Origin: Desulfuromonas sp. | GTDB taxonomy: Bacteria; Desulfobacterota; Desulfuromonadia; Desulfuromonadales; BM103 | Assembly (NCBI GenBank): GCA_012026975.1 | Contig: VEPG01000008.1 | Location: 1 to 64,000, forward strand | Length of the DNA stretch: 64,000 nucleotides | Reading direction: 5' to 3' | Part shown: in pieces, positions 26,143 through 34,665 of the stretch | How positions within the stretch are numbered: position 1 is the first letter of the stretch | How the letters are laid out: each line of letters opens with the position of its first letter | Notes under the pieces: generated by a model | Seen by the model: the letters and a program-made list of their open reading frames with translations, nothing else | Told to the model about the DNA's origin: nothing | Databases searched by the model: none | Program-made: the position numbers and the translations under genes

Positions 26143-26317
26143 TCGACTCCCCGCCGATCCCCCAGTTGTCGGTTTCCACTTCATCGATCACCACCACCGT
26201 GGTCGCCGGATTCTTGCCGAGCACGTCCCGCAGCAGTTCCGTGACCCCGGCGATCAGTTGGGCCTTCTGTACGGCCGTGGCGCCTTCCCGCGTGATCTTG
26301 ATGTTGACGTAAGGCAT
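26114..26317 (-). CDS. 4-oxalocrotonate tautomerase family protein
   Basis: This 67-residue protein has the catalytic proline directly after the initiator Met (MPYVNIKITREG) and the usual GVTELLRDVLGKNPATTVVVIDEV strand-helix pattern. The length and the WGIGGES stretch match small tautomerases. Substrate cannot be predicted. A GAGAGGAG site precedes the ATG at 26317; the longer open frame upstream is not used. Confidence 0.87.
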   Translation of the reverse strand: MPYVNIKITREGATAVQKAQLIAGVTELLRDVLGKNPATTVVVIDEVETDNWGIGGESITLRRQQGR

Positions 26318-26374
26318 CCTTATTCTCCTCTCCGCACTAGTAACACGAATTCTTGATTCGTAAGATTTATCCTC

Positions 26375-26404
26375 TTGACACCTTCCGTTGGCTGGCAGCA
26401 TAGT
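26375..26404 (+). promoter_or_regulatory. Promoter of the nickel/cobalt uptake operon
   Basis: A perfect TTGACA (26375-26380) is followed after 18 bp by CATAGT (26399-26404). The expected start lies near 26411, inside the palindromic operator. Confidence 0.55.
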
Positions 26405-26429
26405 AACACGAAACATATTCTTGTGTTAC
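26403..26429. promoter_or_regulatory. Palindromic operator, GTAACAC-N13-GTGTTAC
   Basis: GTAACAC (26403-26409) and GTGTTAC (26423-26429) are exact inverted arms 13 bp apart, placed over the -10 element and start point of the nik operon. An extra GTAACAC half-site occurs at 26340-26346. Half-sites and spacing resemble the NikR-type operators I recall for Deltaproteobacteria, although I recall the arms in the opposite order, so the regulator is not certain. Confidence 0.6.
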
Positions 26430-26441
26430 AAGGTGATTTCA

Positions 26442-27215
26442 ATGCGCCTGATTGCAATCCTGCTCTTGCTGGCACTGAGCTGCCCGGTTGCCGCACTCGC
26501 CCAACTTGCCCTGCTCACCCCTTCCGACGACATTATCAGCCAAGAAGCACCCGTTGTCATCACCCTGCATCTCGGCCTGTTCGATCCGCGGGGACGGCAA
26601 GCCCTGGAGGTTGCCAAAGCGAAACGCTTCGGCGTGCAGCATCTCGGTGAGGAAACCAATCTCCTCGGCGCGCTCAAACCCGTCCAGGAAAAGAATGCGA
26701 CCACCTGGCTGGCCGAATTCCCCGTAAAAAGTCCCGGCGACTATACCTTCTATGCGGAACAGACGCCGCGCTGGGACACCGCGGAGGAGGAATTTCTGAT
26801 CCCTCTCGCCAAGGTTTGCGTCAACGCGCTGGCGCTTGAAGAAGGGTGGGACGAACCGGTCGGCCTGGAGGCGGAAATCGTCCCCCTGAGTCGCCCCTAC
26901 GGTCTGTGGAGCGGCAACCTTTTCAGCGGCCAGGTCCTCCTGAACGGCGACCCGGCCCCCTACGCGGCCATTGAGGTCGCCTGGTTCGGTCCTTCCCCGG
27001 AGACCTCCGCAACCCTCTCGGCCGCGCCGCCGGCCTGCCGCGTTCAGAAACTCCGCGCCGACGCCAACGGCATCTTCCATTATGCCATGCCCCGGGGCGG
27101 CTGGTGGGGGTTTGCCGCCAGCCTCGATGCCGACTGGACAATAAAAAAGGACGGCGAGGAAAAACCCGTCACCCTTGTTACCAGCTACTGGGTCCAGGCC
27201 CGGGAGATCAAATAG
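26442..27215 (+). CDS. nikK: NikK-like DUF4198 accessory protein
   Basis: This 257-residue exported protein has signal peptide LIAILLLLALSCPVAALAQ and a beta-rich DUF4198 domain (LLTPSDDIISQEAPVVITLH at its start). DUF4198 proteins, called NikK in some ECF-type nickel systems, are encoded with NikM/NikN and are thought to capture or deliver the metal outside the membrane. It is the first gene after the promoter and palindrome at 26375-26429; the ATG at 26442 has an AAGGTG site. Nickel rather than cobalt is inferred from the neighbours. Confidence 0.75.
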   Translation: MRLIAILLLLALSCPVAALAQLALLTPSDDIISQEAPVVITLHLGLFDPRGRQALEVAKAKRFGVQHLGEETNLLGALKPVQEKNATTWLAEFPVKSPGDYTFYAEQTPRWDTAEEEFLIPLAKVCVNALALEEGWDEPVGLEAEIVPLSRPYGLWSGNLFSGQVLLNGDPAPYAAIEVAWFGPSPETSATLSAAPPACRVQKLRADANGIFHYAMPRGGWWGFAASLDADWTIKKDGEEKPVTLVTSYWVQAREIK

Positions 27216-27224
27216 GTTCCAGCC

Positions 27225-28238
27225 ATGCACATGGCCGACGCCCTCCTCTCGCCCGCCGTCGGCGGCGCCATGCTGGCCGCGACCGCCGGCACCATCGCCT
27301 GGTGCTCCTCGAGGGTGCCCCGGGATCTCGATGAATACAAGGTGCCGTTGATGGGTGTGCTCGGCGCCTTCGTCTTTGCCGCACAGATGATCAACTTCGC
27401 CATCCCGGGAACCGGCTCCAGCGGCCACATCGGCGGCGGCCTGCTGCTGGCCATCCTGCTCGGCCCTCATGCCGCCTTTCTGACCATTGCCTCGGTCCTG
27501 TTCATCCAGGCCCTCTTTTTCGCCGACGGAGGGCTGCTCGCGCTGGGATGCAACATCTTCAATCTCGGTTTTTTCCAGACCTTTATCGCCTATCCACTGA
27601 TCTACCGCCGGCTGGCCGGCCGCCAGCCGCGCCAAAGCCGGCTGGTCCTTGCGGCTATCGTCGCCGGGGTGGTCGGCCTGCAGCTGGCCGCCTTTGCCGT
27701 CGTGCTGGAGACCACCGCCTCGGGGATCTCGGCTCTGCCGTTCAAGGCCTTTGTCCTGCTCATGCAGCCGATTCACCTGGCAATCGGCGTCATCGAGGGA
27801 CTGGCGACCGCAGCGATCATTGCCTTTGTCCACCGGGCCCGTCCCGAGCTGGTCGAGAGCACCCTGGCCGGGCGGCCGTTGGGCAGTCTGCCGATTCGCG
27901 GCATGCTGGCCGCCTTTGCCCTGGCCGCCGTTCTGCTCGGCGGCGTGGTCTCCTGGTTTGCCTCGACCCAACCCGACGGGCTTGAATGGGCCATTGCCAA
28001 AGTCACCGGTGATACTGAACTGCCGGCGCCGGCACATCCGCTCCATCACACGCTGGCAGCCATCCAGGAGAAGCTAGCCATCTTCCCGGGTGACACCGGT
28101 CAGTCCGGTTCTCCCGCGCCGGACAATCCTGCCGGACGGATCGATAATGGCCTGCCGGGCTTGATCGGAGGACTGGTCACCCTCGCCACTGCGGTTCTAA
28201 CCGGCCTGCTCCTGAGAAGCTGCGCCCGCCGGGCGTAA
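27225..28238 (+). CDS. nikMN: NikMN/CbiM-type substrate-specific membrane component
   Basis: This 337-residue membrane protein begins MHMADALLSP, the invariant N terminus whose Met-His coordinates the metal in CbiM/NikM. Six or more helices follow, with the SSGHIGGGLLLAILLGPHA motif (about residues 65-83). The last third has the NikN/PDGLE region (STQPDGLEW, about 248) and a final helix. It is therefore a NikM-NikN fusion that binds Ni2+ or Co2+ for the ECF transporter. It follows nikK by 9 bp and precedes the transmembrane and ATPase genes. Confidence 0.87.
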   Translation: MHMADALLSPAVGGAMLAATAGTIAWCSSRVPRDLDEYKVPLMGVLGAFVFAAQMINFAIPGTGSSGHIGGGLLLAILLGPHAAFLTIASVLFIQALFFADGGLLALGCNIFNLGFFQTFIAYPLIYRRLAGRQPRQSRLVLAAIVAGVVGLQLAAFAVVLETTASGISALPFKAFVLLMQPIHLAIGVIEGLATAAIIAFVHRARPELVESTLAGRPLGSLPIRGMLAAFALAAVLLGGVVSWFASTQPDGLEWAIAKVTGDTELPAPAHPLHHTLAAIQEKLAIFPGDTGQSGSPAPDNPAGRIDNGLPGLIGGLVTLATAVLTGLLLRSCARRA

Positions 28239-28247
28239 GCGTTGCCG

Positions 28248-29054
28248 ATGCTCGCTATCGACGGCACCCTTTTCGACTTCAAGCGCCTCGACCTGCTGGC
28301 CATGCGGGAGAGCGCCGTGCATCGCCTTGACCCACGCGCCAAGGTGCTGACCACCCTGGTCTTCATCGTCTGCGTGGTTTCCTTCGGCCGCTACGAGCTG
28401 GCCGCCATGCTCCCCTTTTGCCTCTTCCCGATAGCTCTGCTGGCCTTGGGCGATCTGCCGGCCGGCTACATCGCCCGCAAAGTGCTGGTGGTGATCCCCT
28501 TTGCCGTCATGGTCGGCCTGTTCAACCCGCTCTTCGATCGGCAGGTCATCCTGCAACTCGGCCCGCTCGGCATCTGGGGGGGATGGCTCTCCTGCCTGTC
28601 GATCGTGGTCCGGGCCCTGCTCACCGCCGCCGCCGCCATCGTGCTGGTGGCGGTGACCGGGTTCCCGGCGATCTGCGTGGCGCTGGAGCAGCTGGGGATG
28701 CCACGGGTTTTCGCGGTGCAACTGCTCTTTCTCTATCGCTACATTTTTGTTCTGACCGACGAGGGGGGCCGGGTGGCACGGGCCCGCCAGCTGCGGTCCT
28801 GCGGCAACAAAGGGATGGGGCTGCGCCACTTTGGCCCCCTGTTGGGCCATCTGCTGCTGCGCACCTGGGAGCGGGCCGAGCGGATCCATATGGCGATGCT
28901 GGCCCGCGGCTTCACCGGCGAAATGCATGCCCGCCGCCGGGGACGCTTCGGCGCCGGGGATGTCCTCTTCGTGCTGGGCTGGTCCGCCCTCTTCGTCACC
29001 TTCCGCCTCTATAATTTCCCCCAGCTTCTGGGGATGCTGCTGCTTGGGAGCTAA
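28248..29054 (+). CDS. nikQ: ECF transporter transmembrane component (CbiQ/NikQ)
   Basis: This 268-residue integral membrane protein has the CbiQ layout: RLDPRAKVLTTLVFIVCVVSF near the N terminus, several helices, and the ATPase-contact motif in TWERAERIHMAMLARGFTGE (about residues 209-228). It couples ATP hydrolysis by NikO to metal uptake by NikMN. The ATG at 28248 is preferred over a TTG six bases upstream. The ribosome site is weak, so coupling with nikMN is likely. Confidence 0.9.
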   Translation: MLAIDGTLFDFKRLDLLAMRESAVHRLDPRAKVLTTLVFIVCVVSFGRYELAAMLPFCLFPIALLALGDLPAGYIARKVLVVIPFAVMVGLFNPLFDRQVILQLGPLGIWGGWLSCLSIVVRALLTAAAAIVLVAVTGFPAICVALEQLGMPRVFAVQLLFLYRYIFVLTDEGGRVARARQLRSCGNKGMGLRHFGPLLGHLLLRTWERAERIHMAMLARGFTGEMHARRRGRFGAGDVLFVLGWSALFVTFRLYNFPQLLGMLLLGS

Positions 29055-29069
29055 TACAGGACACCCGCC

Positions 29070-29927
29070 ATGAGCCATCACATCGTCGAAGTCAAACAGT
29101 TGCGTCATGTCTACCCCGACGGCACCGAGGCCCTGCGCGACGTCTCGTTCCGGATTCATCACGGCGAATCGGTGGCGATCATCGGCGCCAACGGAGCCGG
29201 GAAGTCGACCCTGCTCCTGCACCTCAACGGCTACCTCCCGGCCACGTCCGGCACCATCCGCATCGGCGACCATCCGTTGAGCAAGGAGACGCTGAATGAA
29301 ATCCGCCGCACCGTGGGGATGGTCTTCCAGGATCCCGACGACCAGCTGTTCATGCCGACGGTCTTTGATGACGTTGCCTTCGGCCCTCTCAACCAGGGGT
29401 TGACGCCCGCCCTGATCGAGCAGCGCGTCACGGATGCCCTGGAGCGGGTCGAAGCCCGGGAATTGCGGAACAAGCCGCCCTACCACCTCTCCGGCGGCGA
29501 AAAAAAACGCGTGGCCATCGCCACCGTTCTCTCCATGCTCCCCGAAATCCTGGTTCTCGACGAGCCGACCGCGGGTCTCGATCCCCGCGCCCGGCGCCAG
29601 TTGATGGCATTGCTGCAGGACTTCCACCATACTCGCATCATCACCAGTCATGACCTCGACATGGTCCTCGAGTTGTGCGAACGCACCATTGTCCTGCACC
29701 AGGGGATGGTCATGGCCGATGGCCCAACCCTCGAAATCTTCGGCAACGAGACGCTGCTCGCCGCCTGTCACCTGGAAAAGCCGTTCTCCATGCAGGGCTG
29801 CCCGGTCTGCTCCCCCAAGGCGATCCGTCGCCTCCCCAAGCCACAGCCGCCCCTGGTCCCTCCCCATGGTGACCGTCAGCATGATCATGCACATCACCTC
29901 CACGACCACGACCATCACGATCACTGA
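29070..29927 (+). CDS. nikO: ECF transporter ATPase (CbiO/NikO) with His-rich tail
   Basis: This 285-residue ABC ATPase has Walker A GANGAGKSTLL (about 36-46), Q-loop VFQDPDDQLFMPT, signature LSGGEKKRVAIA and Walker B ILVLDEPTAGLDP. The C terminus carries a tail of alternating His and Asp (HDHAHHLHDHDHHDH) not needed for ATPase function, which probably binds the transported nickel or cobalt. It closes the nik operon. The metal cannot be settled from the sequence. Confidence 0.9.
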   Translation: MSHHIVEVKQLRHVYPDGTEALRDVSFRIHHGESVAIIGANGAGKSTLLLHLNGYLPATSGTIRIGDHPLSKETLNEIRRTVGMVFQDPDDQLFMPTVFDDVAFGPLNQGLTPALIEQRVTDALERVEARELRNKPPYHLSGGEKKRVAIATVLSMLPEILVLDEPTAGLDPRARRQLMALLQDFHHTRIITSHDLDMVLELCERTIVLHQGMVMADGPTLEIFGNETLLAACHLEKPFSMQGCPVCSPKAIRRLPKPQPPLVPPHGDRQHDHAHHLHDHDHHDH

Positions 29928-30103
29928 TCTGGTAGAAATTTTCAATTTTAGTAAAAATTTCCCCTGGTTGTTTTTAGTTAGACAAAAAATTATTGGCGCG
30001 TTACCGTGGCGTTGGTTGACAAGCGGGCATTTGCGGGCAACGTTGTATCTGCCGCGCATCCATCAAACGTCCCGACAGCCGTCTGACAAGGAGGCAAACC
30101 GTC

Positions 30104-31261
30104 ATGAATATTCATGAGTATCAGGCCAAGGAGATCCTCAGCGGTTACGACATCGCCGTGCCGCGCGGCCGGGTCTGTCTGACTGCCGACCAGGTCGAGC
30201 GCGCCGCCAAGATGATGGGCGGGCACTGCGTGGTCAAGGCCCAGATCTATGCCGGCGGCCGCGGCAAGGCCGGCGGTGTCAAGGTGGTCCATCATCCCGA
30301 GCAGGCCCAGGAACTGGCCAAGGAGCTGTTCGCCCGCAAGCTGGTCACTCCGCAGACCGGCCCCGAGGGGTTGCGGGTGCGGCGCATCCTGGTCGAAGAG
30401 GCGGTGGAGATTGCCCGCGAGTTCTACCTCTCCATCACCCTCGATCGCGGCGCCTCCCGTTACATCCTCATCGCCTCGGCGGAAGGCGGGGTCGAGATCG
30501 AGGAGGTCGCGGCCAAGACTCCCGACAAGATCCACAAACTGACCATCGACCCGCTGACGGGACTGCGCTCCTACCAGGCACGCAAGATCGCCCTGGCTTT
30601 GGGGCTGACCGGGAGCCTGTGCGAGGATTGCGTCGAACTGATCCTCAGCCTCTACCGCGCCTGCCTGGAGAAGGACTGCGCCCTGGTCGAGGTCAACCCG
30701 TTGGTGGTGACCAAGGCCGGCTGGCTGATGGCAATGGACGCCAAGATGTCCTTCGACGACAACGCCATCTACCGGCACCGCGAGTACCCGGACATGGTCG
30801 ACTACTCGCAGCTCGACACCCTGGAGATCACCGCCGGCAAGTACGATCTGGCCTACATCAAGCTCGACGGCACCATCGGCTGCCTGGTCAACGGCGCCGG
30901 GCTGGCGATGGCCACCCTCGACGTTCTCAACGAGTGCGGCGGCAAACCGGCCAACTTCCTTGACGTCGGCGGCGGCGCCAGCCGCGAGAAGGTCGCCGAG
31001 GCGTTCAAGATCATTCTCCAGGATCCCGACGTGAAGGGGATCTTCGTCAACATCTTCGGCGGCATCATGCGCTGCGACGTCATCGCCCAGGGGGTCATCG
31101 AGGCCGCCAACGAAGTGCACTGCCCGCTGCCGATCGTGGTGCGCATGGACGGCAGCCAGGTCGAGGAGGGGAAACGGCTGCTGACCACCTCGGGACTCAA
31201 CGTGCAGTGCGCCGACAACCTCGGCGATGGTGCGCAGCGCATCGTCAAAATGCTTGGCTAA
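30104..31261 (+). CDS. sucC: Succinyl-CoA synthetase beta subunit
   Basis: This 385-residue protein shows an ATP-grasp start [20 protein letters not shown], nucleotide contact [18 protein letters not shown] (about 44-61), EVNPLVV metal site and the [17 protein letters not shown] segment. With SucD it interconverts succinyl-CoA and succinate with ATP or GTP synthesis in the citric acid cycle. Length is normal. The pair is separated by 75 bp that hold an imperfect hairpin. Confidence 0.95.
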   Translation: MNIHEYQAKEILSGYDIAVPRGRVCLTADQVERAAKMMGGHCVVKAQIYAGGRGKAGGVKVVHHPEQAQELAKELFARKLVTPQTGPEGLRVRRILVEEAVEIAREFYLSITLDRGASRYILIASAEGGVEIEEVAAKTPDKIHKLTIDPLTGLRSYQARKIALALGLTGSLCEDCVELILSLYRACLEKDCALVEVNPLVVTKAGWLMAMDAKMSFDDNAIYRHREYPDMVDYSQLDTLEITAGKYDLAYIKLDGTIGCLVNGAGLAMATLDVLNECGGKPANFLDVGGGASREKVAEAFKIILQDPDVKGIFVNIFGGIMRCDVIAQGVIEAANEVHCPLPIVVRMDGSQVEEGKRLLTTSGLNVQCADNLGDGAQRIVKMLG

Positions 31262-31324
31262 AGGCAAATGGTCAAAGGTCAATGGAAAATCCTTGGCCCT
31301 TAGCCTTTAACCTTTTGCCGCCTT
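31262..31324 (+). repeat. Imperfect inverted repeat between sucC and sucD
   Basis: GGCAAATGGTCAAAGG (about 31263-31278) pairs with CCTTTAACCTTTTGCC (about 31304-31319) with two mismatches, just before the sucD ribosome site (TTTAGGAG). It may tune the ratio of the two subunits or protect the message. Confidence 0.45.
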
Positions 31325-31336
31325 TAGGAGAAAAAT

Positions 31337-32218
31337 ATGTCCATCCTGCTCAATAAAGACTCGAAGGTGCTGGTCCAGGGGATCACCGGCCGCAGCGGTC
31401 TCTTTCATGCGCGCATGTGTCGCGAGTACGGCACCCAGATCGTCGCCGGGGTCACCCCGGGGAAGGGCGGCGTGCACGTCGAGGGGATTCCGGTGTTCAA
31501 CACCGTCGAGGAAGCGGTGCGCTACACCCAGGCCAACGTGTCGATGATCTTCGTGCCGCCGCCGAGTGCCGCCGACGCCATCCTCGAGGCTGCCGACGCC
31601 GGGCTGGAACTGGCGGTGTGCATCACCGAGGGGATCCCGGTGCGCGACATGGTGCCGGTCAAGCGCATCCTCGCCGACCACAAGATGAAACTGGTCGGCC
31701 CCAACTGCCCGGGACTGATCACCCCTGAGGAGAGCAAGGTCGGGATCATGCCCGGCTATATCCACAAGAAGGGGAAGATCGGCGTGGTTTCGCGTAGCGG
31801 CACCCTCACCTACGAAGCGGTCAAGCAGCTGACCGACGCGGGGCTCGGCCAATCGACCTGCGTCGGCATCGGCGGCGACCCGATCATCGGCCTGAACTTC
31901 ATCGACTGCCTCAAGCTGTTCAACGACGATCCGAAAACCGAGGCGGTCTTCATGATCGGCGAGATCGGCGGCAGCGCCGAAGAGGAAGCCGCCGAGTGGG
32001 TCAAGGCCCACATGAAGAAGCCGGTGGCGGCCTTTATCGCCGGGGTCACCGCTCCGCCTGGGCGGCGCATGGGCCATGCCGGGGCGATCGTTACCGGCGG
32101 CAAGGGGAAAGCCGCCGACAAGATCGCCACCCTGCGCAACTGCGGCGTGAACGTGGCCGACAGCCCGACGCGAATGGGCGAGGCGATGCGGCAGATTCTG
32201 GAGAAGGGGAAAAGTTGA
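31337..32218 (+). CDS. sucD: Succinyl-CoA synthetase alpha subunit
   Basis: This 293-residue protein has the CoA-binding start [31 protein letters not shown] (residues about 117-130), [14 protein letters not shown] and the phosphohistidine in GHAGAIV (His247). It binds CoA and carries the phosphoryl group for the reaction shared with SucC. It is in the same operon and ends at a hairpin at 32273-32296. Confidence 0.96.
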   Translation: MSILLNKDSKVLVQGITGRSGLFHARMCREYGTQIVAGVTPGKGGVHVEGIPVFNTVEEAVRYTQANVSMIFVPPPSAADAILEAADAGLELAVCITEGIPVRDMVPVKRILADHKMKLVGPNCPGLITPEESKVGIMPGYIHKKGKIGVVSRSGTLTYEAVKQLTDAGLGQSTCVGIGGDPIIGLNFIDCLKLFNDDPKTEAVFMIGEIGGSAEEEAAEWVKAHMKKPVAAFIAGVTAPPGRRMGHAGAIVTGGKGKAADKIATLRNCGVNVADSPTRMGEAMRQILEKGKS

Positions 32219-32272
32219 CTTTCACACTGCTCTGCTCCTATCATTTGCTGAGAAGTTGACGTGCATCATCGC

Positions 32273-32296
32273 GACGGCCGGATTTTTCCGGCCGTC
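32273..32296 (+). terminator. Hairpin between sucD and def
   Basis: GACGGCCGG (32273-32281) pairs with CCGGCCGTC (32288-32296) around ATTTTT; CGTTTC follows. The T-run lies in the loop and only a short T-tail follows, so termination may be partial. Confidence 0.55.
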
Positions 32297-32314
32297 CGTT
32301 TCAGGAGCATGAGG

Positions 32315-32833
32315 ATGTCCATCCTGCGCATCCATCACTATCCCGATCCGGTTCTCAAGCTGAAGGCTGAACGGATCACCGTCTTCGACACCGAGTTGCG
32401 TGCCTTGGCCAGCCACATGCTGGAGACCATGTATGCCGCGCCGGGGGTGGGGCTGGCCGCCCCGCAGGTCGGGATCAGCCGGCGGCTGATCGTGCTCGAC
32501 TGCTCGCCCAAGGACGGTGACCGGCAGCCGCTGGTTGCCGTCAATCCGGAAATCCTCGCCCGCGAGGGGGAGTGCTGTGAAGAGGAAGGGTGCCTGTCGG
32601 TCCCCGAGTATTACGCCAAGGTGGTGCGCAGCGAAAAGGTGCGGGTGCGCTTCCAGGAGATCGACGGCACACCGCGCGAAATCGAGGCCGACGGCCTGTG
32701 GGCGATCTGCTTCCAGCACGAAATCGACCATCTCGACGGCATCCTCTTCGTCGATCGGCTCTCCCCGCTCAAACGCAGCCTGTTCCGCAAGAAGTACCAG
32801 AAGATCCAGGAACAGCGGCAGGAGCAGTTGTGA
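32315..32833 (+). CDS. def: Peptide deformylase
   Basis: This 172-residue protein has all three deformylase motifs: GVGLAAPQVG (44-53), EGCLS (91-95, Cys93 metal ligand) and QHEIDHLDG (134-142, His135 and His139 ligands with Glu136 catalytic). It removes the formyl group from new proteins. Of two nearby ATGs, 32315 is best spaced from the AGGAG site. The gene overlaps fmt by 4 bp (GTGA), the classic def-fmt pair. Confidence 0.96.
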   Translation: MSILRIHHYPDPVLKLKAERITVFDTELRALASHMLETMYAAPGVGLAAPQVGISRRLIVLDCSPKDGDRQPLVAVNPEILAREGECCEEEGCLSVPEYYAKVVRSEKVRVRFQEIDGTPREIEADGLWAICFQHEIDHLDGILFVDRLSPLKRSLFRKKYQKIQEQRQEQL

Positions 32834-33780
32834 TCGCTGCCGCAAGCATCCGCACCGTCTTCATGGGCACGCCGGAATTCGCCCTGCCGACGCTGGAGGG
32901 GCTGTTCGCCGCCGGGGTCGACCTGGTCGGCGTCTACACCCAACCCGACCGGCCCAGCGGCCGCGGCAAACAGCTGACCCCGCCACCGGTCAAACAACTT
33001 GCCCTGGAACACGGGATTCCCGTGTTCCAGCCGCTCAAGCTGCGCCTCCCCGAAGTGGTCGAGGAACTGCGGGCGCTGGCTCCCGACCTGATCGTGGTCG
33101 TCGCCTACGGGCAGATTCTCCCCAAGAGCGTCCTTGAGATCCCGCGCTACGGCTGCATCAACGTCCACGCCTCGCTCCTGCCCAAATACCGTGGCGCGGC
33201 GCCTATCAATAAGGCGATCGTCGACGGCGAAACCGAAACCGGGGTAACGACCATGTACATGGATGTCGGCCTCGACACCGGCGACATGCTGGTCAAAAAG
33301 ACCACGCCGATCGGCCCGTTGGAAACCGCCGGCCAGCTCCATGACCGTCTGGCCGTTCTCGGCCGGGAGGCGCTGGCGGAGACGTTAGAGCGGTTGTGCG
33401 CCGGCACCTTGCACCGCGAGCAACAGGCTGATGCCTTGAGCTGCTACGCACCGATGCTCAAGAAGGAAGACGGGCGCATCGACTGGAACCGTTCCGCCCC
33501 GGAACTGCACAACCAGGTGCGCGGCCTCGACCCGTGGCCGGGTGCCTATACCTTCCTGGCCGGCGAGCCGCTCAAGCTGGCCCGGACCCTCCCGCTTGAC
33601 GAGGCGCACTCCGCCGCGCCGGGAACGATCCTGGCCGCCAGCGGGGACGGCGTGCACATTGCCTGCGGCCAAGGAGTGCTGCGCGTGGGCGAACTGCAGC
33701 TCCCCGGGCGCAGGCGCCTGCCGGCCGCCGAGTTCCTGCGCGGCAGCCCGCTCCCCCCCGGCACCTGCCTCACCCCGTGA
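32830..33780 (+). CDS. fmt: Methionyl-tRNA formyltransferase
   Basis: This 316-residue protein with a GTG start overlaps the def stop codon and has AGGAG just upstream. Motifs: TVFMGTPEFALPTL near the N terminus, NVHASLLPKYRGAAPINKAI with the catalytic Asn-His pair, and MDVGLDTGDML. A C-terminal OB-like domain follows (SCYAPMLKKEDGRIDW). It formylates initiator Met-tRNA using 10-formyl-THF. The longer ATG frame upstream lies within def and is not used. Confidence 0.95.
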   Translation: MIAAASIRTVFMGTPEFALPTLEGLFAAGVDLVGVYTQPDRPSGRGKQLTPPPVKQLALEHGIPVFQPLKLRLPEVVEELRALAPDLIVVVAYGQILPKSVLEIPRYGCINVHASLLPKYRGAAPINKAIVDGETETGVTTMYMDVGLDTGDMLVKKTTPIGPLETAGQLHDRLAVLGREALAETLERLCAGTLHREQQADALSCYAPMLKKEDGRIDWNRSAPELHNQVRGLDPWPGAYTFLAGEPLKLARTLPLDEAHSAAPGTILAASGDGVHIACGQGVLRVGELQLPGRRRLPAAEFLRGSPLPPGTCLTP

Positions 33781-33781
33781 C

Positions 33782-34570
33782 ATGATCCCCAACGACGACG
33801 CCAGCACCCTGCACCGTCCGCGCAAACGACTCTTTATCGGCGTACTGTGCGGGGCCTGCGCCGCGGTTCTGCTGCTGGCCTTTCTGCTCTGGTGGGTCCC
33901 GAGCGTCGGCCTGGCCAACATCCACCCGGCTCTCCCCGTCGTCTTCGGCACGGTCCTCGGCGCCACGGCCCTGCTGCTGGTCGCCGGCCTGGGTCTGCTG
34001 ATCCTGACCCTGCTCACGGGCCGCGACCTGTTCTTTTCGGACCGGCTGCGCGGCATCGTCATCAAATACCTCTTCCCCGGGATCATCGCCCTGGGGCGCC
34101 GCTGCGGACTCGATCGCGACACCCTGCAGCAGTCGTTCATCGCCCTCAACAACCAGCTGGTGCGCGCCCGCCACCTGCGCGTGCCGCCGGATCGGACCCT
34201 GCTCCTGCTGCCGCACTGCATCCAGCTGTTCGACTGCGAGATCAAGATCACCGGCGACGTCGGCAAGTGCGCGCGCTGCGGCCAGTGCGACATCAGCGGC
34301 CTGGGTGAGCTGGCCGACCGCTACGGCATCCCCATCGCGGTCGCCACCGGCGGCACCCTGGCCCGCAAGATCATCGTCGAGCGCCGCCCCCGTTTCATCC
34401 TGGCCGTCGCCTGCGAGCGCGATCTCTCCACCGGAATCCGCGACGCCTACCCCCTGCCGGTGATTGGCATCCTCAACAGCCGCCCGCACGGCCCCTGCTT
34501 CAATACCGAGCTTATCCTCGACGAGGTCGAAGCCGCCCTGCGCGAGCATGTCGTCTCCGGAACCCCTTGA
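33782..34570 (+). CDS. DUF116 membrane protein with Cys cluster
   Basis: This 262-residue protein has two membrane helices (about 19-42 and 55-75) and a cytoplasmic DUF116 domain containing LPHCIQLFDC and KCARCGQCDISGL, a cysteine pattern able to hold an Fe-S cluster or zinc, plus AVACERDLSTGIRD. DUF116 is conserved next to def-fmt in many anaerobes, but its function is not known. It starts one base after the fmt stop, so it is cotranscribed and probably coupled. Confidence 0.82.
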   Translation: MIPNDDASTLHRPRKRLFIGVLCGACAAVLLLAFLLWWVPSVGLANIHPALPVVFGTVLGATALLLVAGLGLLILTLLTGRDLFFSDRLRGIVIKYLFPGIIALGRRCGLDRDTLQQSFIALNNQLVRARHLRVPPDRTLLLLPHCIQLFDCEIKITGDVGKCARCGQCDISGLGELADRYGIPIAVATGGTLARKIIVERRPRFILAVACERDLSTGIRDAYPLPVIGILNSRPHGPCFNTELILDEVEAALREHVVSGTP

Positions 34571-34595
34571 TTTCCCGTCGAACCGTGTCTATATT
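34567..34595 (+). promoter_or_regulatory. Promoter of htpX
   Basis: TTGATT (34567-34572) and TATATT (34590-34595) are separated by 17 bp, 70 bp before the htpX start. The -35 overlaps the end of DUF116. Confidence 0.55.
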
Positions 34596-34665
34596 GAATG
34601 TGCTTGGAAACGTTGAGCCAACCGGCGTGCTGCGGCGCGCCCTTTCTTATTGAGGGATCGACATC

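Noticed and set aside
26318-26441. Cobalamin riboswitch before the nickel/cobalt operon
   Set aside because: Only 124 bp are available and no B12-box-like sequence is visible; a protein-binding palindrome explains the region better.
29935-29961. AT-rich inverted repeat after nikO as a terminator
   Set aside because: The stem is only eight AT pairs with an 11-base loop and is followed by C residues instead of T.
30016-30048. TTGACA at 30016 as the promoter of sucC
   Set aside because: No acceptable -10 lies 16-18 bp downstream (AACGTT at the right distance).
28197-30059. Open frame of about 620 codons opposite nikQ and nikO
   Set aside because: Shadow; the sense genes carry ABC motifs and the usual operon order.
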